A stretch of 30,327 nucleotides of DNA from JBBKWG01 sp037968835 (GTDB taxonomy: Bacteria; Pseudomonadota; Alphaproteobacteria; Rhodobacterales; Rhodobacteraceae), in contig JBBKWG010000172.1 of NCBI GenBank assembly GCA_037968835.1, positions 1 through 30,327 on the forward strand. Direction: 5' to 3'. This document shows positions 24,064 to 30,327 of the stretch, piece by piece; position 1 is the stretch's first letter, and the number at the start of each line of letters is the position of its first letter. The notes beneath the pieces were generated by a model, which was not told the DNA's origin, searched no databases, and worked only from the letters and a program-made list of their open reading frames with translations. The position numbers were made by a program, and so were the translations under genes.

Positions 24064-25020
24064 TTAAAGCCCGAGAAGCCCGCGCGCGTTGCCCGCAAAG
24101 ATCGCCGAGCGGTCGGCGTCCGACAGCGGCGCCGCCTTCAGCCACTCCACCGCTTCGACGTTGTCGGCATAGGGCCAGTCCACGGCGAACAAGACCCGCT
24201 CCGACCCGAGCGCGTCTATGGTGCAGGCAAGCGCGCGGTCGCTTAAAAAGCCGCTGGTCGAGACCCAGAAGTTGCGCCTGAACGCACCCGCGAAATCGAC
24301 CGGCGCGTTGCCGGGACGGCGAAACGACGAATCGGTCCGGTCAAGCCAGAACGGCAACGCCTCGCCCAGATGACCGAGAACGATCTTCAACTCCGGATGA
24401 CGCTCGAACACGCCCGACAGGATCAGTCGCACGGCTTGCGTCCCAGCCTCCAGACCGAACCCCCAAGCGGCGCGGGGCAGCATCGGGAAGTCCGCGTCAT
24501 AGGGCGCATAATAGCGCGCCATCACCTCGCGGTCGGGCAGGGCGGGGTGCAGATATATCGGAACGCCAAGGGCGGCGGCGCGGGCATAAAGCGGCTCGAA
24601 CGCTTCGCCGTCGGCGAAGGCCCCGTTCGTCAGCCCGTGGATCATCGCGCCCTTCAGTCCCAGGTCCTCGACCGCGCGCGTCAGCTCGTCGGCCATGTCG
24701 GCGGGCGTCGCGGTTGTCGGCACCATGGCAAAGCCGGCAAAGCGGTCCGGAACCTCGGCGATCATTCCGGCCAGAACATCGTTGACCGCGCGGCATGCCG
24801 CCACCGCAACATCCCCCGCAAGCCTCTGGCTGCCCGGCGACTGATGCGACAGGATCTGAACGTCGATCCCCGCCGCGTCCATCTCCTCGATCCGCACCTC
24901 GGCGCGATCGAAAAGGCGGCTGGCGATCCGCTCGGGCTGATGTTTCGCGCCCGGGTTGAAATGGTCGTAAAGCGCCGCGTGCATGAAATGCTCTTCGATC
25001 GCGATTATCCGTTCACTCAT
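24064..25020 (-). CDS. Amidohydrolase-2 family protein, gamma-resorcylate decarboxylase-like
   Basis: This 318-residue TIM-barrel metal enzyme starts IIAIEEHF, the EEHF variant of the metal motif found in 2,6-dihydroxybenzoate (gamma-resorcylate) decarboxylases. It keeps His158 (YLHPA), His217 (GHLGE) and Asp281 (VDWPY), all at positions expected for metal binding or catalysis in that family. The length matches (about 325). Members decarboxylate hydroxybenzoates or carboxyvanillate, or hydrolyse lactones and cyclic compounds, so an aromatic or cyclic acid is a plausible substrate. The start overlaps the lacI stop by four bases (ATGA), so both are expressed together leftward from 26069. Confidence 0.85.
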   Translation of the reverse strand: MSERIIAIEEHFMHAALYDHFNPGAKHQPERIASRLFDRAEVRIEEMDAAGIDVQILSHQSPGSQRLAGDVAVAACRAVNDVLAGMIAEVPDRFAGFAMVPTTATPADMADELTRAVEDLGLKGAMIHGLTNGAFADGEAFEPLYARAAALGVPIYLHPALPDREVMARYYAPYDADFPMLPRAAWGFGLEAGTQAVRLILSGVFERHPELKIVLGHLGEALPFWLDRTDSSFRRPGNAPVDFAGAFRRNFWVSTSGFLSDRALACTIDALGSERVLFAVDWPYADNVEAVEWLKAAPLSDADRSAIFAGNARGLLGL

Positions 25021-26069
25021 GCCATTTTCTCCGCGTCTCTGGCCGCCTTGCGGGGTGCCGCCACGCTTTCGCGGATGACAAGATTGACAGGCAGCGTTGT
25101 GATGGATGGCACCTGGCTGTCCGGTTCAAGCATCATCCGCAACAGCAATTCCGCGGCGAACCGCCCGACCTCGAACTTGAGGATGCGCACCGTCGTCAGA
25201 CCGGGCGATATGTGATCCAGCAGCGGGATGTCGTTGAACCCCGTCACCGAAACGTCGGCAGGGCAGTTCAGTCCCCGGTCGCGCAGCGCCTCGATGGCAC
25301 CAAGCGCCAGTCGGTCGTTGGCGCACAGAAACGCGGTATAGACGCCGTCGCCGTCGATCAGCGCCTCCGCAGCCCGCCGCCCTTCGCCTTCGTCGTAGCG
25401 CAGCGTCGACACGATGGCCCCCTCCGGAAGCTGAAGATTGAGCGCACGCGCGGTTTCCTCGAACGCCCGACGGCGGGTGACGCCGGTGGACAGCGCATCG
25501 GAGCCGGCAATATGGGCGATCCGCCGATGTCCGGCGTCATAGAGATGGCGCAAGGCGGCGGCGATGCCCGAGGCTTCGTCACTGATCACGGCAGGAACCC
25601 CGGCGGCGTCGACCCGGCGGTTCGCGGTCACGATCGGAACGTCGCCCGCTTCCCTGTTTTCGATACTCGGATCGACACGGCTTGGCGCGGCATCAATGAT
25701 GCCATCGACGCCGTGGTTGAGAAGCATCTGCAACATCCGGGCCTCGCGCCGGTCGTCGTTGTCGGTATTGACCAGGATCGAGGCATAGCCGGCAGGCTCC
25801 AGAACGCTTTCGATGCCACGGATCATCGGCGGAAACAGCGAGTTCGTTATATCGGGCAACATGATGCCCACCATCATCGTGCGCCGCGTCCTCAGACCCG
25901 AGGCAAGACGATTCGGCCGATAGCCCATGTTCTTGGCGGCGGTCTCCACCCGTTCGACCACTTCGGCCGAAATCGACCGTCGCGCATTGGAGTCAAGCGC
26001 GCGGCTGACGGTCGATACATGAACCCCCGTTTCGCGCGCGATATCCTTCAGTGTCACCTGTCTCGCCAT
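25017..26069 (-). CDS. LacI-family transcriptional regulator
   Basis: This 350-residue regulator has an N-terminal helix-turn-helix (TLKDIARETGVHVSTVSRAL, residues about 6-25), a hinge segment GYRPNRLASGLR (49-60) and a periplasmic-binding-protein-like effector domain. VGIMLPDITNSLFPPMIRGIE and VTGFNDIPLLDHISPGLTTV are typical family blocks. It probably represses its own operon, the divergent dehydrogenase-Liv operon, the flavoprotein operon and the hydrolase/Dpp operons through the shared palindromes listed here. AGGA lies about ten bases before the ATG. The effector is presumably a pathway substrate or intermediate; its identity is unknown. Confidence 0.92.
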   Translation of the reverse strand: MARQVTLKDIARETGVHVSTVSRALDSNARRSISAEVVERVETAAKNMGYRPNRLASGLRTRRTMMVGIMLPDITNSLFPPMIRGIESVLEPAGYASILVNTDNDDRREARMLQMLLNHGVDGIIDAAPSRVDPSIENREAGDVPIVTANRRVDAAGVPAVISDEASGIAAALRHLYDAGHRRIAHIAGSDALSTGVTRRRAFEETARALNLQLPEGAIVSTLRYDEGEGRRAAEALIDGDGVYTAFLCANDRLALGAIEALRDRGLNCPADVSVTGFNDIPLLDHISPGLTTVRILKFEVGRFAAELLLRMMLEPDSQVPSITTLPVNLVIRESVAAPRKAARDAEKMA

Positions 26070-26120
26070 GTCCGAATTTCCTGTCCCGTTGCCCGAACCT
26101 TAGGACGGGAGATCGCGTCG

Positions 26121-26134
26121 TGCAATCGAATGCG
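26121..26134. promoter_or_regulatory. LacI-type operator, regulator-proximal
   Basis: TGCAATC|GAATGCG matches the shared palindrome consensus. Its centre is 55 bp from the perfect site at 26176-26189, the same spacing as in the 16833/16888 pair. It lies about 50 bases before the lacI start, so autoregulation is likely. Confidence 0.55.
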
Positions 26135-26140
26135 TAAAAG

Positions 26141-26154
26141 ACTTGACGTTTGCG
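26141..26154. promoter_or_regulatory. Weak third LacI-type half-site overlapping a -35-like element
   Basis: ACTTGAC|GTTTGCG has one good half-site (GTTTGCG) identical to the right half of the 26176 site; the left half does not match. Its TTGACG (26143-26148) could be a rightward -35, but the best -10 (TACCGT at 26167-26172) is weak. Confidence 0.3.
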
Positions 26155-26175
26155 CGGCCCAGACACTACCGTCTC

Positions 26176-26189
26176 TGCAAACGTTTGCG
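26176..26189. promoter_or_regulatory. LacI-type operator, perfect 12-bp palindrome
   Basis: TGCAAAC|GTTTGCG contains GCAAACGTTTGC (26177-26188), a perfect 12-bp palindrome centred on CG. It is the best site of the set and lies 34 bases before the dehydrogenase ATG at 26224, in a position to block its transcription. Confidence 0.7.
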
Positions 26190-26223
26190 CAAATAGACGC
26201 GGCGACAGGGAAGGAATTTCGAT

Positions 26224-27183
26224 ATGGCACGTATCGGTTGGGTCGGAATGGGGCGAATGGGCTTTCCGATGGCGGAAAGGCTTGTCGACGCGGGCTACGA
26301 GGTCCACGTCTGGAACCGCACCCGCTCGAAGGCCGAGCCACTGGCGGCAAAGGGCGCAACGCTTGTTGATAATCCGGCGGATCTCGCGGCCTGCGATATT
26401 CTCTGCACGATGGTGTCCACCGGCAAGGACGTGGCGCAGGTCTATTTCGGTGACAACGGCGTGCTGTCAGGTGACGCAAGCCCCCGGATCTTCGTCGATT
26501 TCTCGTCGATCAGTTCCGAGGAAAGCGCCGACATCCGCACCCGTCTCGGCGAACGTGGCGCACAGTTTCTGGCGTCGCCCGTATCGGGCAACGGCAAATG
26601 CGTGAAAGCGGGCAAGCTGTCCTCGGTCGTCTCCGGGCCAAAAGCCGCCTATGACGAGGTCGAGGAGGTCATCGCCGCCATCGCCGTCAACGGTGTATCC
26701 TGGGTCGGCGAGGGCGAACTCGCGCGCTTTTGCAAGATCGCCCACAACGTCTTTCTCGGCGTCGTCACCCAGAACCTCGCCGAAATCACTATTCTGGCCG
26801 AGAAGGCCGGCGTCCCGCGTCGCGCCTTCCTCGATTTCATGAACAATTCGGTGATGGGCTCGATCTTCACCCGCTACAAGACCAATTCCTTCGTCAATCT
26901 CGACTGGACCACGACGTTCACCCCGGCGCTGCTGAAGAAGGATCTCGACCTCGGTCTCGCCGCCGGTCATGCTCACGAAGTGCCGATGCCGGTGACCGCC
27001 GCCACGCGCGAAGCGCTTCAGGCACATTTCGGCGCCGCCAGCCTGAAAGACGATCGCGACGCCTATCTGCAGAAGGATTTCGCCGCCATCCTCGAGACCG
27101 TCGCGCTCGCCGCCGGACTCGATCTGAAAAGCGAAAACGCCCCCTATCCGACGGGACTCGAGCTGCCCAAGGCGGCCGAATGA
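26224..27183 (+). CDS. Beta-hydroxyacid dehydrogenase (3-hydroxyisobutyrate dehydrogenase family)
   Basis: This 319-residue NAD(P)-dependent dehydrogenase has WVGMGRMGFPMA at the N-terminus, and Asn31-Arg32-Thr33 after strand 2 suggests NADP(H). The substrate motif reads SPVSGNGKCVKAGKL (118-132), with Asn in place of the second Gly of the usual SGG. Catalytic Lys171 and Asn175 (KIAHN) are kept. Likely substrates are 3-hydroxy acids such as hydroxyisobutyrate, tartronate semialdehyde or related compounds, but the altered motif makes a different acid possible. AAGGA precedes the ATG. It heads the operon that continues with the Liv-type importer, controlled by the LacI-type sites upstream. Confidence 0.87.
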   Translation: MARIGWVGMGRMGFPMAERLVDAGYEVHVWNRTRSKAEPLAAKGATLVDNPADLAACDILCTMVSTGKDVAQVYFGDNGVLSGDASPRIFVDFSSISSEESADIRTRLGERGAQFLASPVSGNGKCVKAGKLSSVVSGPKAAYDEVEEVIAAIAVNGVSWVGEGELARFCKIAHNVFLGVVTQNLAEITILAEKAGVPRRAFLDFMNNSVMGSIFTRYKTNSFVNLDWTTTFTPALLKKDLDLGLAAGHAHEVPMPVTAATREALQAHFGAASLKDDRDAYLQKDFAAILETVALAAGLDLKSENAPYPTGLELPKAAE

Positions 27184-27209
27184 CTAGAAGCACCACTGGG
27201 AGGACGACC

Positions 27210-28478
27210 ATGAGACTAGGAACATTGCTCGCGACCACGGCTGCCACGTCGATGATCGCGACCGTCGCTTTGGCCGATATCAAGATCGGCGCGTCGCTGC
27301 CCCTGACCGGCGCATTCTCGATCGCCGGCGCCAAGCACGAGCAGGGCTATCAACTCTGTGTCGATCTCATCAACGAGAAGGGCGGCATCGACGGCGAACA
27401 GATTGATCTGATCATGTCCGACAACCGCTCGGACCCGGCAACGGCGATCAACCAGTATGAACGCTTCATCAACGTCGATAACGTCGACACGGTGTTCGGC
27501 ACCTTCTCGTCGCGGCTGACATTCCCGGTCGCCTCGATCCTTGCCAAGAACGGCTTCGTCCACCCCGTTCCCGCCGGCGGCGCGCTGCGCATCTACACCC
27601 AGGGCCACAAGAACCTGTTCTACTTCCAGCCGAACGCGGCCGAATACGTCGGCAGTTCGCTTCAAGAACTGATCCGCGATCTGGTCCCCGAGGCCGACAA
27701 GCCCAAGACCGCTGCCGTCGTCGCCGCCGACGACTTCTTCGCCAACGCCGTTGAAACCGGCTTTCTCGGCGGCAAGGTCATGGACCCGGCAGACGGTTCC
27801 GAGGTCGCGGATCTCGCGCCCGGTTATCTGGCCGACGCCGGCATCGAACTCGTCTATCAGGAGAAATGGCCCGAGGAAGGCTTCAACGACTGGCTCAACC
27901 TCGCCAACTCGATCAAGCGTTCGGGCGCAGAGTTGATCATCGTGCTGTCGGCCTCAGCCGAGGAAGCCGTGCAAATCACCCGCGCACTAAAGACGGTGCG
28001 CGCCGAACCGAAGATGGTCTACTACAGTCAGGGCACCCAGGCCGAATTCTACGAGGGCACCGCCGAGGCGTCGGACGCAATCTTGATGCATACATCCTGG
28101 CACCCCGCAGCGCCCTACGTCGGCTTGCTGGCTGGCGAAGAATTCACGAACCAGGATTTCGTCGACGCCTACCAGGCCAAGTACAACAGCGCGCCTGACG
28201 AAGACGCCGCCATTCCCTTCGCCGTCTGCCAGGGCATGGAACAGGCCATTCGCGGCGCCGGAAGCACCGACAACGCGGCGATGGGCGAATGGCTTTCGGC
28301 GCGCACCGCCGACGATCCGGTGCGCACGATTCTCGGCCGCTTCAACTGGGACGATGTCGGCCTGCCGGTCGACAAGCCGTTCCTCGTGGCCCAGTGGAAC
28401 GGTGGCGAACTGCAATTCGTCTATCCAACCGACGAATTCGACACGTCGCCGCTGACCTATCCCAAGAACGGCTTCTGA
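27210..28478 (+). CDS. Branched-chain-amino-acid-type ABC binding protein (Peripla_BP_6)
   Basis: This 422-residue periplasmic protein has a signal peptide (cleavage near VALA, residue 22) and the family start IKIGASLPLTGAFSIAG. The length and FGTFSSRLTFPVASILAKNGF fit the LivJ/urea/amide binding group. I chose ATG at 27210 with GGGAGG eight bases upstream over the ATG at 27180 that overlaps the previous stop. Ligands in this family include amino acids, amides, urea and aromatic acids such as benzoate derivatives. A hairpin follows before the ATPase gene. Confidence 0.9.
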   Translation: MRLGTLLATTAATSMIATVALADIKIGASLPLTGAFSIAGAKHEQGYQLCVDLINEKGGIDGEQIDLIMSDNRSDPATAINQYERFINVDNVDTVFGTFSSRLTFPVASILAKNGFVHPVPAGGALRIYTQGHKNLFYFQPNAAEYVGSSLQELIRDLVPEADKPKTAAVVAADDFFANAVETGFLGGKVMDPADGSEVADLAPGYLADAGIELVYQEKWPEEGFNDWLNLANSIKRSGAELIIVLSASAEEAVQITRALKTVRAEPKMVYYSQGTQAEFYEGTAEASDAILMHTSWHPAAPYVGLLAGEEFTNQDFVDAYQAKYNSAPDEDAAIPFAVCQGMEQAIRGAGSTDNAAMGEWLSARTADDPVRTILGRFNWDDVGLPVDKPFLVAQWNGGELQFVYPTDEFDTSPLTYPKNGF

Positions 28479-28492
28479 AGCTCGACTGATGG

Positions 28493-28513
28493 GGGGCCGG
28501 CCACACCGGCCCC
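28493..28513 (+). repeat. Intercistronic hairpin after the Liv-type binding-protein gene
   Basis: GGGGCCGG (28493-28500) pairs with CCGGCCCC (28506-28513) around a CCACA loop, an 8-bp all-GC stem without a T-run. It occupies the same relative place as the hairpins after the other two binding-protein genes. Confidence 0.65.
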
Positions 28514-28535
28514 TGCTGTGCGGAAAGGCGACGCG

Positions 28536-29279
28536 ATGCTCGAGATCAAAGGACTCTGCAAGCATTTCGGCGGCATCAAAGCCGTGGATGAGTGCAGTTT
28601 TTCAGCCGAAACGGGCAAGATCACGGCGTTGATCGGCCCTAACGGCGCGGGCAAGACAACCGCCTTCAACTGCATCAGCCGGACGATGATGCCGACGCGC
28701 GGCGAAGTCTGGCTCGACGGCGAACGCATCGACGGCCTGCGCCCGCATCGCATAACCGCCAAGGGCCTGTCGCGCACGTTCCAGATCAGCCGCAACCTTG
28801 CCGACATGACCGTCCTTGAAAACGTCATCTGCCAAAGCCGCATCCACGGCTGGCGCGATCTCTTCAAACCCGCGATGAGCGAAGACGAGATCAACAAGGC
28901 TATGGGAATACTCGACTTTCTCGGCATCACGCGGATCGCGGAAGAAGATGGCGCCAACCTGTCCTTTGGACAGAAAAAGCTGATGGATCTCGCCGCTCTG
29001 TTGATGAGCGACCCCAAGATCATCCTTCTCGACGAACCGGCAGGCGGGGTGAACCCAACCCTGCTTGAAGAGATCGTCGGCCATATCCGCACCCTGAACG
29101 CGAAGGGCCTGACGGTCCTGATCGTCGAGCACAACATGGAACTGATCATGCGCCTGTCGCACCGTGTCGTGGTGATGGCGCAGGGCAGGGTGATCGCCGA
29201 CGGCACGCCCGAAGAGGTCCAGCGCAACCCCGACGTGCTCGAAGCGTATCTCGGCGGCGCAGCCGAGGCGGCGGCATGA
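28536..29279 (+). CDS. livG: Liv-type ABC transporter ATP-binding protein LivG-like
   Basis: This 247-residue ATPase has Walker A GPNGAGKTT, signature LSFGQKK, Walker B IILLDEPAGG and the family-specific GLSRTFQISRNLADMTVLENV. The H-loop is IVEHNM. I chose ATG at 28536 with GGAAAGG upstream rather than the GTG 18 bases earlier. It pairs with the LivF-like ATPase, whose ATG overlaps its stop by four bases. The substrate follows the binding protein and is not fixed by this subunit. Confidence 0.92.
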   Translation: MLEIKGLCKHFGGIKAVDECSFSAETGKITALIGPNGAGKTTAFNCISRTMMPTRGEVWLDGERIDGLRPHRITAKGLSRTFQISRNLADMTVLENVICQSRIHGWRDLFKPAMSEDEINKAMGILDFLGITRIAEEDGANLSFGQKKLMDLAALLMSDPKIILLDEPAGGVNPTLLEEIVGHIRTLNAKGLTVLIVEHNMELIMRLSHRVVVMAQGRVIADGTPEEVQRNPDVLEAYLGGAAEAAA

Positions 29280-30004
29280 GCGGGCTTCTCGAAGTGAAGG
29301 ATCTGGTCGCGGGCTACGGCGACGGTCCGGCGATCCTGAACGGCGCGTCGATGTCGGTGCAAGCGGGCAAGGTCCACTGCATCATCGGCCCGAACGGGGC
29401 CGGCAAGTCGACACTTCTGAAGGCGATCGTCGGGATGCTGCGGGTGCGCGCGGGCAGCGTGACGTTCAAGGGCGAAAGCCTCGCCGGGCTTCGCCCCGAT
29501 CAGGTTCTGCGCCGTGGCATCTGTTTTGTGCCGCAGGAACGGGCGCTGTTCCCGAAAATGACAGTCCGCGAAAACCTCCGCATGGGCGGCTTCTCGTTGC
29601 GCGACCAAAGCGGACTTGAACGCCGCATCGACGAAATCGAAGACCGCTTTCCGATCCTGCGCGAACGGCGCGACCAGCACGCGGGCACCATGTCGGGCGG
29701 ACAACAACAGACGCTGGCGATGGCCCGCACCATGATCCTCAAACCCGAGATCGTGATGCTGGACGAGCCTTCGCTCGGCCTTGCCCCCAAGATCGTCGCC
29801 GAAGTTTTCAAGATCGTGCGCGTCATGGCCGAGGAGGGCATCACCATTCTCATCGTCGAGCAAAACGCGCTCATGGGCCTGCGACACGCCGACTGGGGCA
29901 TCGTTCTGGACCTTGGACGCACCATTTTCGACGGCCCGGCCAAGGAAATCATCTCCGACCCGCGCATCCAGGAACTCTACCTCGGGGGGACAAAGGCCGC
30001 ATGA
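29276..30004 (+). CDS. livF: Liv-type ABC transporter ATP-binding protein LivF-like
   Basis: This 242-residue ATPase has Walker A GPNGAGKST, signature MSGGQQQ, Walker B IVMLDEPSLGLAP and the RGICFVPQERALFPKMTVRENL block typical of LivF/UrtE. The H-loop is replaced by IVEQNA, as is usual in this subfamily. It forms the ATPase pair with LivG. Its stop overlaps the ATG of a small open frame; the permease gene follows about 186 bases later, a longer gap than elsewhere in this operon. Confidence 0.92.
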   Translation: MSGLLEVKDLVAGYGDGPAILNGASMSVQAGKVHCIIGPNGAGKSTLLKAIVGMLRVRAGSVTFKGESLAGLRPDQVLRRGICFVPQERALFPKMTVRENLRMGGFSLRDQSGLERRIDEIEDRFPILRERRDQHAGTMSGGQQQTLAMARTMILKPEIVMLDEPSLGLAPKIVAEVFKIVRVMAEEGITILIVEQNALMGLRHADWGIVLDLGRTIFDGPAKEIISDPRIQELYLGGTKAA

Positions 30005-30198
30005 CCCTCACACTTGTTCTCGCAGGCCAGAAAATCCGCGTGTCGTCCCATGCTCCGACTGGACTTCCAACGACCGATCCGCGCTCGTGGGTCAAAGCCG
30101 TCAGCGCCTCAAACTGCCGCCACGCAACGCAGGTAAAAACCGCGTCCGACGCAAACCTCACGCAACAATTGCCAACGCAGGTGCCGCAACATGGCTGA
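30001..30198 (+). CDS. Small hypothetical open frame between livF and livH
   Basis: A 65-codon frame starts in an ATGA overlap with the livF stop and ends eight bases inside the livH gene. It is Thr-, Ser- and Gln-rich, without a signal peptide, membrane helix or known motif, and its third codon positions look less GC-rich than those of its neighbours. The overlap at both ends is what a coupled gene would show, but the sequence looks like a non-coding spacer. I keep it as doubtful. Confidence 0.25.
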   Translation: MTLTLVLAGQKIRVSSHAPTGLPTTDPRSWVKAVSASNCRHATQVKTASDANLTQQLPTQVPQHG

Positions 30199-30327
30199 TC
30201 TCCTGCAAATCCTCATCCTCGGCCTCGCCCTTGGCGGCGTCTATGCCCTGATGGGTGCGGGCCTGTCGCTCGTGTTCGGTGTCATGCGGATCGTCAACCT
30301 CGCGCACCCGGTCCTGATCATGTCGGG
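30191..30327 (+). CDS. livH: Liv-type ABC transporter permease LivH-like, truncated by window end
   Basis: The first 45 codons are visible: an N-terminal helix beginning MADLLQILILGLALGGVYAL, then GLSLVFGVMRIVNLAHPVLIMS, which is the conserved N-terminal pattern of LivH/UrtB permeases (GxxLxFGxxxxxNxAH). A weak ribosome binding site (CAGGTG) lies seven bases upstream. A LivM-like permease is expected beyond the window. It is truncated by the window, not broken. Confidence 0.9.
   Translation, partial: MADLLQILILGLALGGVYALMGAGLSLVFGVMRIVNLAHPVLIMS

Overview
The window looks like a piece of an alphaproteobacterial chromosome. The evidence is high GC with GC-rich third codon positions, a fused cytochrome oxidase subunit I/III with CtaG, dense ATGA-type start/stop overlaps, and several ABC uptake operons next to dehydrogenases. 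A Rhodobacterales- or Hyphomicrobiales-like host is my inference; no rRNA or marker gene is present to fix it. I saw no tRNA, rRNA, CRISPR array, insertion sequence or phage gene.

Region 1 (1-6091) is a respiratory operon read rightward. It holds a lipoprotein CuA/cytochrome c subunit II, a fused subunit I+III, a small membrane protein, a CtaG-type assembly factor and a membrane-anchored triheme cytochrome c. All are coupled by overlapping or abutting start and stop codons. A good sigma70-like promoter and a 9-bp perfect inverted repeat sit directly before the first gene. A partial divergent gene may run off the left edge.

Region 2 (6095-12626) is a carbohydrate- or cyclitol-type catabolic cluster around a divergent promoter region. 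Leftward are a Gfo/Idh/MocA oxidoreductase and a short-chain dehydrogenase (SDR). Rightward are a ribose/fructose-type ABC importer (binding protein, permease, single-domain ATPase), an AroE-like dehydrogenase lacking the shikimate-anchoring serines, and a second SDR. The substrate cannot be read from sequence.

Region 3 (about 12640-30327) looks like a LacI-controlled catabolic regulon. It holds a PYROXD2/CrtI-like flavoprotein with a degenerate M24 (creatinase-fold) protein, a leftward alpha/beta hydrolase of the FrsA/dihydroxypseudooxynicotine-hydrolase type, and a complete Dpp/Opp-type ABC importer ending in a second hydrolase. It continues with a leftward lacI-amidohydrolase operon (gamma-resorcylate decarboxylase-like), and a rightward beta-hydroxyacid dehydrogenase followed by a Liv-type importer cut by the window end. 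Matching operator-like palindromes (consensus TGCAAWC|GWTTGCA) lie before the flavoprotein gene and in both divergent promoter regions. In the two divergent regions the paired sites have centres exactly 55 bp apart, which ties these separate transcription units to the LacI protein encoded here.

The most interesting reading is an undescribed pathway for an imported, probably cyclic or amide-containing organic acid, run by this LacI regulator. The regulon is supported by sequence; the substrate is unknown.
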